Shown: positions 10,386 to 23,275, numbered from the stretch's first letter. The stretch is DNA of 64,000 nucleotides from Eucommia ulmoides (GCA_016647705.1 CM028335.1:7660818-7724817), one strand, 5' to 3'. Notes: generated from the sequence alone by a model not told the origin. Program-made: numbers and translations.

Positions 10386-12250
10386 GTATTCTTTAAAAGT
10401 CCAAAACGCATTTCACTGTTCATATATACGCGGTTTACTGTACACATGTACATAGTTTACTGTTCACGCGAAATTTACTATTCACACATATTCCACTGTT
10501 CATCGTCGGTGGAAACGCATACTATTGAAGTCTATGACATTGTTCACGCGTACGACACTATTCACTTGTTGAAAAATCGAGACAATACCCAACACGTCAT
10601 TGTCCAACTTCCACTTCATCCTCACTCTATCTTCGTCGTCATCCGCTACTCTCCATTGTCGTCGATCGTCCTAGTCCACCGCATCTTCGTCGTCATCTTC
10701 TCAGTCCTTGTTGCATTGCACGTTCATTGCCGTTGTCCATCGCTACTGTACTTCATTTCGTCATCGTCTTCAATCTCAGGTAAGTTTCTTTAGGTTCGTT
10801 TTTCAATTTATTCATGTTTCTTGTCCAATTTTGTATAGATCTAAGTTTGTTGTTTCAATTTCTAACATTTTTTACCCGAACGCAACCTTAATGTTTTTTG
10901 TAAAATTCTTGGTTCAAAGTTATAATATATTTTGAGACAAATCATGCATGTATAGATCATCCAAAACGAAATTCATTTGAGTAGTCCATTTGTATTCCAA
11001 AGTTAATAGTCAACTATGCGTAATCGACATTTTAGTCTTTTGGTCAATTTTATTAGATTTAATGAAAAATCTAATTCATTCACTTTAGTCCAAAGTCTAA
11101 AGAAGTAAAATACCTATTTTCAAAGTATACAAATATAAAATGAAATTAGGTTTAAGCATAAACTGCGCAATTATCCCTTTTTAAATATAAAAACAATTTA
11201 ATAATTGAACTATTTGACTTTTTTTTTTTCAATGCAAACCTCAATTATGGTTGAAGTATAAAAGGTGATTAAGGTTATTTTATTGATGAGAAGGACGGGT
11301 TTTGAGATGGAAAAGTTTATATAATATATGACAATGATTTAGGGAAACATTTTGGCTCTCTCATGGTTTTTTATACACATTGTTTATGTAACAAGAGGTC
11401 TCATGGGTTGTTATACATATTGTTTATGTAATAAGAGGTCTATTGATGTGTAATGGGTTGCATATTTTTTTTAGATGATTGATTGTAAAGACATATGTAT
11501 TCCAGTATGTCTATAGTTAAAGACATTACTTTAAATTAAACAAATTGTAAAATATAATAAAATAATTAAAAATTATAAAAATCAAAGTAAAATTTATACA
11601 TTAATTGAACTCATTCAAGAAAATACTTATTGAACAAATTGAATAGTTATCAACAGTTACAATTTTAATTTTTAAATATTTATTTTCATGTCATTATTTA
11701 AAAGAACACAACTTTAAACATTTTCAAATACAACTATCAAGTTTAAATAAAAATTAAAAGGAAATTTAAAAAGAAGTTACAACCAAACATATTTGTAGTA
11801 ACCACTTATTCTAATAACATAATTGAACTTGTTCAGTTGGATTGAGAAAAAATGGGAACCGAAACAATAAGCTGGCAAAAGGTGTTTCAAGTCTTATCAT
11901 TCTTTAAGACGGGATCAGTCCATTCATCATATTATTAAGCATAAAACCAACCCAATAACCAAGAGTTTACTTGTAATAAGTGTTAGAAGATTTTTTCTAC
12001 CGCAAAATTCATAATACTAGAAAACAAAAGTAGGGAGAAGAGATTATGTTCCAACTATTTCTTCCTACATGAGTACTTTGCAAGAAGGGAATACATATTG
12101 AATTATGATTTTAAAAAAAAAAGTGCATGATTAAATATTAATAAGTGATCTAAATGAGAGCAAATTCTTTTGAGACTTCACTCAAAAGAAGTATAGATAA
12201 TATCACATTTTGATTAACAAAGAAAATTTAGAAACACTCACACACACACA
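10386..12250. other. Intergenic DNA with fragmentary repeats
   Basis: The left part (10420-10790) has repeated ACTGTTCA/ACTATTCA words and a TCGTCGTC-rich stretch with an open frame but no recognised domain. The right part is AT-rich. No gene is supported. Confidence 0.5.
10935..11160 (-). repeat. Inverted partner of the 5905-6150 repeat
   Basis: The reverse complement matches 5905-6150 over most of its length with many substitutions; for example TAGTCCATTTGTATTCCA here faces TGGAATACAAATAGACTA there. Confidence 0.6.
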
Positions 12251-12257
12251 AAAAAAA

Positions 12258-12282
12258 GGGGGGGGGGGGGGGGGGGGGGGGG
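12258..12282. repeat. 25-nt poly(G) tract
   Basis: Twenty-five consecutive G residues, preceded by (CA)n and eight A. It is very long for a G homopolymer in an AT-rich plant region and is a strong G-quadruplex candidate. It is also a place where assembly length is unreliable. Confidence 0.95.
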
Positions 12283-12463
12283 ATACATTTTTTTAAGCCT
12301 TAATGATGCATAAACTATGACCAAAGGATTAATCTATTACACTTCATTTTATAGACGAGAGAATTCTCGAAGAAATCACAAATATTTGAACAGATTGTTG
12401 CCTCATAAACCCTCTCATTTATGTTTCTATTTTTTTTTTTTTTCCAAAAAATGAGTTTGTTTT

Positions 12464-13453
12464 TGTTGGCGTTAGAAAATAGCTAACACCGGTAGTTGTT
12501 TTGATCAGGTTCCACGTGACAGTTCTTTGTTGGGTTGGCATCCTTAAGTACAATTTTCCTCGTCCAGTGAATGGTCCATGGTCAAATATTTGCGGTTCTA
12601 GCTAGTACTTGCACAAAGTTTCACTGGGGTGTGCCTAGTAAAGTCCCTCTAGCGTGAGTGTAAGAGTTCGGGGGAAAAAGTGTTCAATAGTTCTGAGAAA
12701 AAACTTCTCGACTTACCTTGTGCATTTATTACCCGCTATTTATAGGAGAGGGGTCAGAGCTTGTGAAATTAGGGTTCTGAGCTCGGATCATATGTGTAAT
12801 CCGGCATGTGACTCATGAGGAGGCTCGTGGCATGATTAATTCGGTAGGCCTTGCATTTTAGACCACCAAAAGGAGCCTATGGGCTAACCAAAGTGGGCAT
12901 AAGGCGGAGCCTAGCCCAAGGAGACGTGGAAGCCCTCTTGGTGGTCGAGGAGGCTTGCCCGGTGCCCTCCAGTAGGTGGTCAGTCTGGGCAGGTATGTTG
13001 TCGGATGTTCCGCGAGATGGCCGGTGAACGGCGTCCAACTAAATGTGCCCATTCTTATCTCCATGGTCAGTTAGCGGTGGATGGTCAAAGGGGACCGTTG
13101 TGGACACCGCTACTACCATGTGTCGCGTTGCGAGTTGTCTAAGGGTGCTTGGTAGAAATACCCCTCATATGTTTCTTTCTTTCATCATAACGTTTCTCAT
13201 ATTTCCAATCAAATATTTTAGGTATTGAGTTGATCAAATCCAAGTGTTACAATGCAAAAACCCTAGAAAACATATCTAACCTATATAATTAAAACACTAA
13301 ATCAATTAATTAGAGATAATAGATTCCAATAAAAACAATAAAAAGCACAAAAATCAATTAAACTTGGGATTGTAGAACAAACACAAATGCTACACTAATA
13401 AATATAAAACTTGACCTTACTTGGAATACTAACCAAAACTAAGAGTACCAACA
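12464..13453 (-). mobile_element. Candidate solo LTR, about 1 kb
   Basis: The termini are TGTTGG (12464-12469) and CCAACA (13448-13453), flanked by GTTTT on both sides (12459-12463 and 13454-13458). On the minus strand a TATA box, CTATAAATAGC, lies at about 12745-12735, followed by a leader-like stretch ending CTAACGCCAACA, as in a U3-R-U5 layout. It is GC-richer (12480-13190) than its surroundings. The TSD is T-rich, so the right boundary is only moderately certain. There is no coding sequence. Confidence 0.5.
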
Positions 13454-13459
13454 GTTTTT

Positions 13460-14755
13460 AACAGTGTCTTGTTAGAAATTCACGGAAGACTGAAAAATTG
13501 GTGTACTCTATGCATATCTACATAATAGTCATAACTATATTGGCAAATCATATCTATTATTGTTGTATTATAAATACTCCAGTAATTGAGTAAATTAACA
13601 TACCTCGAAAATAAAACAATAGTAAAGGTGATTAGTCAAAAAAAGCCCAATAAAACAAAGAAATTCAAACTAATACAAAAAAAATGGACACTTACATTCG
13701 GATAAAGGCGAATAGGTCGTATAGAGATGGACAACCAAAAATCTCTTGAAAAAAAAAAGATTCTAGAATAAGATTGTGCCTATTGGATGAAAGTGTTAAA
13801 AGAAATGGAATAAAGAAATATACAAATTCAAGATACAATTTATTCAGTTTTTATGTTTCACAACACAACAAAATCCCTCCCCACCCACCCACCCACCCCC
13901 CAAATTGAAATGTGAAGTTTCATCAACACCTAAATAACCAAGCAGAGGAAACACAAATTCAAAATAAATAAAAAATAATCAGCAAATGAATCAACAATTA
14001 ATTAGTTAAGTGGAAAGAATGTTAATAAATGTACCCTGAGAACATAGTAATATAGTTTACAAATGAAAAGAAAAAAAAAATACTTATGGATGATATCTTG
14101 ACAGTTTTTCAGTTTTAGCTGCTTGAAAACACAACCCATAATGTATAATAACCAATGCCTCTTACTTGCATTCATGATTCTACAGAAAAATGAAAGAGAA
14201 ATAAGACATTAAATTGATAATCTTAAAGGAAAAAAACTTAGATTTGTTTCATTTCCTTTTTTTGGACAAATCAAAATCTATCTATATGGTTTAATCAAAA
14301 CCAGAATTGAAAAATCGAAGTCATAGTTAGCCAAATTAAAGAAAATGGAATTAAGATCTAGCTGAATAGAAAATTGATCTAACTAAATCGAAGTCAAATC
14401 CAACATTGATGGTGGTGTGAGATTTGGGAAAGAGAGTGGCTATTTGGAAACAATTTCGGCCAGATTTGGCTAATTCAAACCAACTCCAATACAACTTTGG
14501 ATAAATTGGACCTTGATCTAGCTAGATCTGGCTAAATCGTACCTTGATCTGGTTAGATCTGTCCAATTGGAACTAAGATATGGCCGAATCATGGTAGCAA
14601 TGACAAAATAGATGTGGGCAGTGTGCGACAACAGTGTTGGGTTGGATGGTAGTTATGTGCGTGGAGAAATGGATAGAGAGAGGAGGCACTTAGGCAGAGA
14701 GAGAGATAGAGTACTCACCAGCCTTCACAGTCCTCAAAACGGCAAGACAGTAATG
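13460..14755. other. Intergenic DNA
   Basis: AT-rich with a (CCCA)n patch (13873-13900). The 14400-14600 stretch repeats words such as GATCTAGCTAGATCTGGCTAAA. No gene or known element recognised. Confidence 0.5.
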
Positions 14756-14760
14756 ATGGT

Positions 14761-16867
14761 TGTTGATCTTAAGATTTTGATGAACAATTAGGTATTGATG
14801 TTTTGGTGGAACTAATGTTTGATTAAGTGTTTCAGTGAATTAAAGTTCCAGTAATGAAGATATTAAATAGAATGGATGTCAAATGAAGATATCAAGATGA
14901 TGAAGAAGTATTAAAAGTTCGAAGAAATTAGGAAAAACAACCCAGGTAAATCTTAACTCTTAATATCTCATGGCACAAAATGAATTTTATCTTTTATGTG
15001 TATTTTGGTTAAATGTAATTATTTGCTCCTATGTGAATTGAAAAGAAATATTTTTGAATGACTAAAATGGAATATAAGAATATTAGTGGAGCTTATTTAA
15101 AGATAAAAATGGATAAAGGGCGAAATCGTAAAAGAAAATGAGTAGAAAACGAGATCAGGAAAAAGATCCAAAAAGGAGAAGTCGACTGAGGAGTAGACCG
15201 GCCAATGGTGATTGAACTCTCTGAAACGAAGAGTTGACCGACAAGAACAACTGAACTGTCTGAATCGAAGAGTCGACTGACAAGTCGACCAGTGAAAGAT
15301 AAACAAACTCTCTGAATCGAAGAGTCGACCGAGCGGTTGATCGATGAACTGCATAGGCTACTCACTGAATGGTCCAGTCGACTGAGTGCTCTGTTTTAGA
15401 ATATTGTTTGATTCGAAATCATATCTACAAGTAGCCGTTTTTCGTTAGGATTTGAGAGAGATTTAAGGGATTTAGTGATATTTAATATATGGTTCATCTG
15501 TTATTTAATTCCTATATGGTACTTGGAATTAAAATATTTTTCAAATTGGTCATTTTAATACTTCCTATCTTTTGTAATTAAGTTTGAAAATTCTTTTGTG
15601 GGACTAAATTGAATATTTTGAAAGTTATTATTAAGTGAAATATACCTTAAAAGAAAGGCATTAATATATGAGGTCTTTAAGTGATTTTAGAAGACATATC
15701 TTATGGAAACTAGCCGTTATATGGCTTGTTTCATATGCCTATAAAAAGACCTGCGGATTTCATAATGAAGTAACACCATATCAAGAACTATTCAGTTCAT
15801 AAATTTTTATAAGAGTCATCATTTTGATATTTTTTATTTTGAGAGATCATATTGTGATATTAATTATTAAGGTGTTCTTGAGTTAAAACGTTGATTGTGT
15901 AAGCGTCACCAATTTGAGCTATCCAACGTTTCAATCTATTATTCTTCGGTGTTATCTGGGTAAGATATTTCCAATTATATTCTTTTATTGTATTATTTGT
16001 TTATTATTTGAAAATTGATCTTAGAAATTATTTATGATTTTTGAAGAAAATATTTTTACAAACAATTTCTTAAATCTGATCACGTGCTCCAATTTGCTAC
16101 CCATATCTTATTAAAATCAGATTTTTGTATCTAACATATTTCTATCACTAATTGCGATATTAATTGAGTTATTGTTTATCTAGGGTGGTAGAAGCTCCGA
16201 GTGAGATTTATTTCTTATCAATTTTTGTATTGGTGAGTTGTGACGGGTTAAATACCATTGGGGGTATTTAATCAAAGGTAGTCGGGTTTCAGTCTCTTCC
16301 TGTAAAGAGATTAAGGTATTAATTCTTCCTGAATAGAATTAGTGTGAGTGATTTGTAAAGGTTCCATTCTTACTTGGGAAAATGATACTTGGAGTGTTTT
16401 GAGAAGTTTTGATTCTTGAGTCTAAGGTTTAAAAAGAAATAAGTTAATTTTTAGCCTGTAAAAAGATAGGTTATTCTTGAACTTGTAAAAAATAGAGGTT
16501 ATTCCTGAGCTTTGTAAAAGGATATTGTAAAGATTGATTCTGAGTCTATAAAAGAATCGATGTGCGGGTTTGGTTCCTACCTTTAAAGGGATCTTGGTTT
16601 TAGTGGGTGCGACCTTCGTGGAGCTCAGGGGAACTGGATTAGCCGAGAGTAACTTGGTGAACCAATATAAATTTTTTGTGTGTTGCATTACTACTTTGCT
16701 ATTTTTGTTATTTGGGTGTGCACTTAGATTTATTATAATTCCGTTGTGGTATAAAGATAATAATTAATTTAGGTATAAAATTAATTAATTGATTTATTCA
16801 AGTTTTATTCTGATATATTTTTAATTACCCAATTCACCCTTCTCTTGGGTATTCTACTAGGCCAACA
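14761..16867 (+). mobile_element. Solo LTR of a SIRE/Maximus-like Copia element, 2.1 kb
   Basis: It begins TGTTGATCTT and ends CTAGGCCAACA, flanked by the identical 5-mer ATGGT at 14756-14760 and 16868-16872. The 3' end carries AATTCACCCTTCTCTTGGGT, the signature seen just before the PBS in large Copia LTRs. It contains a GTCGAC-rich repeat array (15176-15385) and no gag or pol. One LTR with TSDs and no interior means LTR-LTR recombination removed the rest. The Maximus/SIRE assignment comes from the length and the 3' signature. Confidence 0.85.
15176..15385 (+). repeat. GTCGAC-containing tandem array inside the solo LTR
   Basis: Repeats of the unit CTCTGAATCGAAGAGTCGAC and variants (CTGAAACGAAGAGTTGAC, CTGTCTGAATCGAAGAGTCG), with about four diverged copies and several GTCGAC palindromes. 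Confidence 0.75.
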
Positions 16868-17029
16868 ATGGTGGTGGGGTAATGGCGATGGCGAGGAGGT
16901 GGAACCTTGTGGTGGTGCTCCAGCCGTACACAATGAAGTAAGTTGGGGGATGGGAGAGAGATATCTTTTGTGGTAGAGAAGAGAGAGAAAGAGATTTGAG
17001 AGAAATGAGTATGAGAAGCTGCAACGAGA

Positions 17030-17257
17030 GGAATCGCGGTTCGGAAGCAAAAAGACAATGACTATGGAGATCGATCTGGTTGGCAATGAAACGTAAGGTG
17101 GAGTTTGGTAACTGTTTCTGTTTCCATTCCAGCAGTAGGATGGGAATGGGATGAGAATTTTGTTTTTTTCTTGGGAGTAGAATCGCGTTTGGTAACGATA
17201 ATTTTTTTTTTTTTTTTGTTTTGAGAAGGGAATTGTGTTTGGTAACAATTTTATCCT

Positions 17258-17295
<38 letters not shown>

Positions 17296-17990
17296 TGTTT
17301 GGCTTGCCGACGGTGGCGCCGTCGCCGGCCGCCCGGCAGTGCTCCGGCGCCAGAAGGCAATGGCGCCTTCGCCGGCGACGGCCGGACAGCGGTGGCCAGT
17401 GGCCGGAAATTTTTCGACCGGACGTGACCCGGCGACGGTCGCCGGAGATGGCCGGCGCCGGCGGGTGGTGGTCGGCGGCGGCGGACGGTGATCGGCCGGT
17501 GGGTGAACAGTAATCATGTGTTTTGGGAATGGAATGGGAATAATGAGAAACAATTTTTTTTTATTTCTCATTTCTTAAGAAAAAAGTGGGCACAATTCTC
17601 AAATGGGAATGAAATGGAAACGGAAACAAAAATTACCAAACGCTATTTCCAAACAGAATTCTCAAAAATCTGGGAATGTGATGGGAATTTCTGGAATGGA
17701 AATGGTTACCAAATGGGGCCTAAGAGAATGGATGTCGGAGAATTGTAGAAATCCAAAAGATACGAGGTCATAGAGAGAGATTGTGCTTGTGTTGTTCAAC
17801 ATTGTGAAATTTGAACGGTTATAACTCATTGAGAGGAATGGCGGTTCCGAAGCAAAAATACAATGACTACGGAGATCGATCTGGTTGGCAATGGAAAGTA
17901 AGAGAATGGACGTCGGAGAATTGTAGAAATAAAAAAAATAAGGGTCATAGAGAGAGATTGTGCTTGTGTTGTTCAACATTGTGAAATTTG
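17030..17990 (+). repeat. 178-bp tandem repeat interrupted by a Tourist-like MITE
   Basis: The words TAAGAGAATGGA.GTCGGAG (17721 and 17899) and GGAGATCGATCTGGTTGGCA (about 17067 and 17867) recur with a 178-bp period. The part before 17098 and the part after 17720 belong to one unit that the MITE split. The last copy runs into the 70-bp minisatellite. Confidence 0.8.
17095..17723. mobile_element. Tourist-like (PIF/Harbinger) MITE, copy 1
   Basis: The element is 17098-17720, with terminal inverted repeats of about 30 bp (GGTGGAGTTTGGTAACTG at the left, TGGTTACCAAATGGGGCC at the right) and TAA on both sides (17095-17097, 17721-17723). The GC-rich core (17300-17510) is full of CGGCGG words and its open frames are shadows. 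A second copy is at 34684-35315. TAA/TTA duplications and the GGCCCC..TTTGGTAAC end are typical of Tourist elements. Confidence 0.85.
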
Positions 17991-19385
17991 AATGGCTATA
18001 ACTCACTGAAAAGTTATATTTTGCCACTTTTATGAAAAATATAAATCATAAAATTTTGAAAGGATATAGCTCTTATAGAAAAAATTGATTTAACTTATTT
18101 TATGAAAAATTTAAAATCGTGAAATTTTAAAAGACTATGACTCACCGAAAATACATGATTTTGCCATTTTTTGAAAAAACTCAACGTTATGAAATTTTGG
18201 AAGGTTATAACTTGCCGGAAAACCCTATTTTTCTACTTTTATGAAAAACACAAAATCATAAAATTTTGAAAGATATAGCTCACAGAAAGATCTCAATTTT
18301 GCCAATTTTATGAAATACTCAAAATAGTAAAATTTTAAAAGACAATAGTTCATCCAAAAAATCCAATTTCATTAATTTTATAAACATCTTAAAATTGTAA
18401 AATTTTGAAAGGTAAAAAAAGCATATGAAAAACTAAAAATTCGTGAAATCTTTAAAGACCATGTTCACCAAAAAAAACTCGATTTTGCCAAATTCTATAA
18501 AAAATTCTAAATCATGAAATTTTGAAAGACATAGCTCACAGAAAAATTTGATTTCGCTAATTAAAAAAAAAAAACTCAAAATCGTAAAATTTTGGAAGAT
18601 GCATATTGAAAAACACGATATTGTCACTTTTATAAAAAAACTTAAAATCTTAAAATTTTGAAATGTTATAGCTTAGAGGAAAAAGAAAAACTCAACATCA
18701 TGAAATTGAAAGGCTATAGCTCACCGGAAAGCTTGATTTTGCCACTTTGATGAAAAACACAAAATCATGAAATTTTAAAAAATTATAGCTCACAGAAAAA
18801 ATATACTTTCTCTAGTTTTATTAAAAACGCAAAATAGTGAAATTTTGAAAAATTATAATAACTCACAGAAAAAACTTGATTTTGTTAATTTTATGAAAAA
18901 TTCAAAATCGTGAAATTTTTTGAAAGATTATTGCTCAGTGAAAAAGTCTTATTTTTTTCACTTTTATGAAAAACATGAAATTTTGAAAGGCTCTATATAG
19001 TTTACAGAAAAAATTGAATTTTGTTATAATAGTGAAATTTTAATAGATAACTCAAGGAGAAAAAACTCAAATTCGTAATTTTATGAAAAACACAAAATCT
19101 TGAAATTTTAAAAAGTTATGGCTAAAATAACTCAATTTATCCAATTTTTGAAAAACTCAAATTGTGAACTTTTGAAAGAGTACGACTCACAAAAAATATA
19201 TGATTTCGCCAATTTTTTAAAAACTCAAAATTATGAAATTTTGAAAGATTATACCTTACCTAAAAAGCCATATTTTTCTACTTTTATGAAAATTCAAAAT
19301 AAAAAAATCTTAGAAGGCTAGCTAGCTCACATAAAGAAGTCAATTTCGTCAATTTATGAAAAACGCAAAGTAGTAAAACTCAATC
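17985..19385 (+). repeat. Degenerate ~70-bp minisatellite, about 20 units
   Basis: The unit reads roughly: GAAATTTTGAAAGGCTATAG, CTCACCGAAAAA, a variable word, TTTTGCCACTTTTATG, AAAAACACAAAATC. Anchor words ATAGCTCAC, TTTTATGAAAAA and AAATTTTGAAAG recur every 65-72 bp from about 17985 to 19385. Units differ by point changes and small indels, so it is old and not a homogenised satellite. It has no coding meaning. Confidence 0.85.
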
Positions 19386-19389
19386 TTAC

Positions 19390-20560
19390 TTGATTCCGAC
19401 GGTCTATATAATAAGATAACTTAGTTAAAAAGACAGACGGAATCAAGAAGACAAATAAAGTTATATTGTCCACCATTACATCAAATCAATTATAAGAATT
19501 AGGTTAATTTCAATTGCATCCGCAGCTTACCCTAGATCTCCCTAATCCTAGTACCCAATACAATTAATTATCGTCTCTTATCAACTAACTATATTTTCAA
19601 AACATGATTAATATAATTATATTGTGATGTTTTGTGTTACATGTGTATCATGTTGGTGTAAAACACATTTACACTAATGCATAAAAGTGATTTAGAATGC
19701 AATCAAGTTGTGATAAAGAGAGCTAGCTAGCATGCAATATCCCATAGAATGATTGATCCAAAATTCACAAGTCAACATAAATACAACTTTGAAGTTCACA
19801 TTGCAAATTGGGGTATAACTAATGGATTGTGTATATATATATATAGTTTACCAAAAAATAAATAAAAAATAAAGATAAGGTTCTCTCGTTTATATGCCAT
19901 TGTGATTAGGGTTCTAAAGACTAGTAATCTAGATATAGGTACCTTGAAAATGTGACACTAAAACGCGTTTTATGCGTACTTTGTTTGCCCTTAAATAATG
20001 TCTATAACAACATATACTTAAATAGAAATAAAATAATTAATAGTTTTAAGAATTAATTTCCTTTGATATTCTCAAGTTGTTCTATTTTATCTCCTCTACC
20101 TTAAAAGCGTATACTTATAATTGATTAAAAAATCCTTTTTTTTTATTAATTTTGTCTTTATTAAAAAAGGGGAAAAAAATAGTAGTAGAGAGAGAAAAAA
20201 AAATTGTTTATTTTTATTACCTTTAAAATATTAATTTAAAAAAAATGAAGGAAAATTATGTCATTTTATACTTTTTTTTTTCCAAATGAAATGTGACTTT
20301 CTTCCTTTTCTAAAGAATAAGAGGGAGTGATGTGTAAGTTTTTAAAGTAGAGAGTAAAAATAAAACAAAATAAAATTACAAGAGGATAAAAGGTAATTAA
20401 CCCTAGTTTTAATAAAAAATAAGTAAAATAAATTTTAAAAAAGATCATCGCGTTTAGCGCATGGGACAATATTATTATTTTTATTTAACAACTCATTCTC
20501 CTCTGATTCTCTTCCCCTGGGAATTAGGGTTTTTTTTTTTTTTTTTTGTGTATCTATGCA
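19390..20560. other. AT-rich intergenic DNA
   Basis: No gene or element recognised; a short (TA)n near 19830 and A-rich runs. Confidence 0.5.
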
Positions 20561-20562
20561 TG

Positions 20563-20565
<3 letters not shown>

Positions 20566-20653
<88 letters not shown>
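20566..20653. repeat. Compound (CT)n(TA)n microsatellite
   Basis: About 23 CT units (20566-20612) join directly to about 20 TA units (20613-20653). Confidence 0.97.
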
Positions 20654-20657
<4 letters not shown>

Positions 20658-20659
20658 CA

Positions 20660-22990
20660 TTTGTATTTCAGTTTCACAATTTAACACTCCTACATGTATA
20701 GTATATTTGGAGTGTAGGTGGAGTTTCTAGGAGTGTTATTATAATGTTCCTCACAAATAATACATATCTGAATAGTTATATGTATATAATAATAGATACG
20801 TATGGTAGGTATGGACAAGGTGATGCGTTTGCTCAGTTTATTCATTTTTTAAAATTTTAAAAATGATTATAATATAAAAAGAATATATAATTTATGAAAA
20901 TAAAAATGTACATGATTATGATTGCATAGAATTGGTGTTTTTATAGTTCAAATAATTAAGATATAGTTATTAATTATATTATCTTGAAAACGACATTTAA
21001 AAAAAAAAAAAAAAAAGAACATAACAATCAGTTTTTTCCTTACTACAGTGGTACAGATAATTAATATATATAAGTAAAATACATTTCTAACTGTGGATTA
21101 TGTTTTAATTGTTAATTTAGCCCTAAAACAATAAATTTTGACAATCCTATTTGGCCTTTTATTGGATGGATTGCACAATTAAATTTTAGACAAAAAGTTG
21201 ACGGCTGAAAGTGCAACTTTTGATATTATGAAGGGATAAATGTATAATTTGTTCTCTGGGAAGAAATCTAAAAACTGATGTACGGGATGGAGTGGCAAGA
21301 AAGAATAATCTCTCTTGGTACTAAGATCCAAGTGCATGGAGACAAAAGCAGTTGAATTGTACAAATTGTGTAATAATATATAATTGAATCCGATATATAC
21401 GTTAGATTCCTCTTGTACGCCGATTATACGAGAATGTCCAAATCACTGTATAAATCAAAAGAGTTATTTCACTTAATATCATATTGGTTTAAGTTAGAAC
21501 CTCCTAATATCGTATTAGAACCGATATTATGAGAATACTCATTTCCTTTCTTCGTAGTCAAATCATTCGTGCAAGTCGGGAGTTATATATTTCCCTTGTT
21601 GTCAAATCATTTGTATAAATCGGAAGTTGCACTTAAGAACGAATGTTAAATTCTTGTTCCATATCAATTACATGAAAAAGTCTAAAAAGTGAAAGAAATT
21701 ATATATAAATATATATTAAGCAAAACAACGACTGATTTAAAAACTTTAGCGAGGTGTTAAAAAAATATTTTGTGGTATACCATGGATTTATATGTAAACT
21801 AAAAAGGATTAATTAAAAGTGAAAATATAGATTCAAATTTTGAAGATATAGATTTAATAACTCAAATTTCAAATGAATATCTATTCAAATTTTGAAAATA
21901 TAGATTTTAAATTTCTCTCATTTAAAAAAAAATGAAAATAGTGAGGAGATGGACCACAAGGAGTCAGCTAGGATAAAGACACACCCATGAATCATCTTCA
22001 CACAACTTCTCTAGTCCTTGTCGACCACAAATTAAATTGATAAGGCTTGGCTACTCCTATATTATATTTGCACATTATAGGACCACCACACCCTCATTCT
22101 TCTCTCAAAACTTCAAATCATAGTAGTATGAATTACACAAATTATAATTTAAAAAATAAATTATTTTTCTAAAAAGAGTAAATTTGATTGGTTGGGTGTG
22201 CATTGTATGGTCTTCGTTAATTCTATGTAATTTTAATTAACAAAACAATTATTGAAATATATCATAGATTTTTCTCTTACATTGTGTTTCGAAGAGAAAC
22301 AATGGTTAAAGAACATAAACAATTTCTCATGTTTGTTTCAATTTTATGTTTATATTTCAATTATTTAATAAGGGAATTAAAACAATCAAAATAAAAACAT
22401 AAACAAAATTTCAACGTTCTAAAATATTCTTCTGACTTACACTTAGACAAATGGACACCGTTTAAAAGGTTCAATTTGTCCATTTATACTACACAATTAT
22501 TATTGAACCAAGTAAATCTCAAAGACCCGTTAATTACACTGTTTAATCCCAAATTTAAATCTAAATAAAAATAAGTGACGATATGCCCACTAAAAAATGA
22601 AACTATTTTCCTAAAAATTTGGAATAGTATCTTTGACAAATTATAAATTGAATTCAGGTCAATGAACAATAATTCCTTTTTTAGCATAACGGTTTCATTG
22701 AATGCATTCTTGGTATAGCATTAACTCAAAATTCAAAATTACAAGCTGCCATATTATATGTGCTTCACATCATATCAAACTCATTTTGCTTAAAGAACAG
22801 TTCGATGCGTGTTCAATTCAACATTTAAATACCGTGCTACATTCTACATTATCAACTATATATGATCAATGATGACATTTATAATAATGTTGTATTTATT
22901 CAATCATTATTACACAAAAATTACGTTAAAATGAAAATTAAGATTTTTTGAATATGACAATGATTTTCAATGTTGAATTCAACAACATAC
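20660..22990. other. AT-rich intergenic DNA
   Basis: Read on both strands; only short open frames without domain signatures, and no repeat family recognised. Confidence 0.5.
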
Positions 22991-22995
22991 GTCAT

Positions 22996-23275
22996 TGGTC
23001 AATCTAATTATGAAAAAATTTAAATTAAAGTAAGATTATGAAGTATGATTGTTTTCCTATTTTAGAATCCGATAATAAATTATTGATTTGAATATAAATG
23101 GAAAGATAAGTTGGAATATTAGTCAATTCATTGATCAATCTAATTAAAAAATAAAATAAAATTGAGTTGAAGTAAAATATGAACTATGATTATTTTCATG
23201 TTTTTGAATCAGAACATAAATGGTTGATTTGAATATAAATGGAAAGAGAAATTAGAATATTAGTCAATTCATGAC
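22996..23275 (+). repeat. Two-copy tandem duplication, unit ~140 bp
   Basis: Both copies end GATTTGAATATAAATGGAAA, then (A)GA.AA.T.(G)GAATATTAGTCAATTCA. The first starts near 22996 (CATTGGTCAATCTAATTA) and the second near 23131 (TTGATCAATCTAATTA). Confidence 0.75.

Noticed and set aside
15093..15365. Minus-strand frames of 85-90 aa rich in Ser/Phe/Arg
   Set aside because: Produced by the GTCGAC tandem array in the solo LTR; two frames are open at once, as repeats cause.
15176..15385. CRISPR-like reading of regularly spaced repeats
   Set aside because: Repeats are diverged and tandem without unique spacers, and the DNA is a plant nuclear LTR.
16805..17571. Minus-strand frames up to 147 aa near the Tourist-like MITE
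   Set aside because: They cross the solo-LTR boundary, the TSD and MITE ends; no domain; Pro/Arg-rich parts come from CGGCGG repeats.
20493..20730. Frames over the (CT)n(TA)n tract
   Set aside because: Pure microsatellite translation (Leu-Ser and Tyr-Ile runs).
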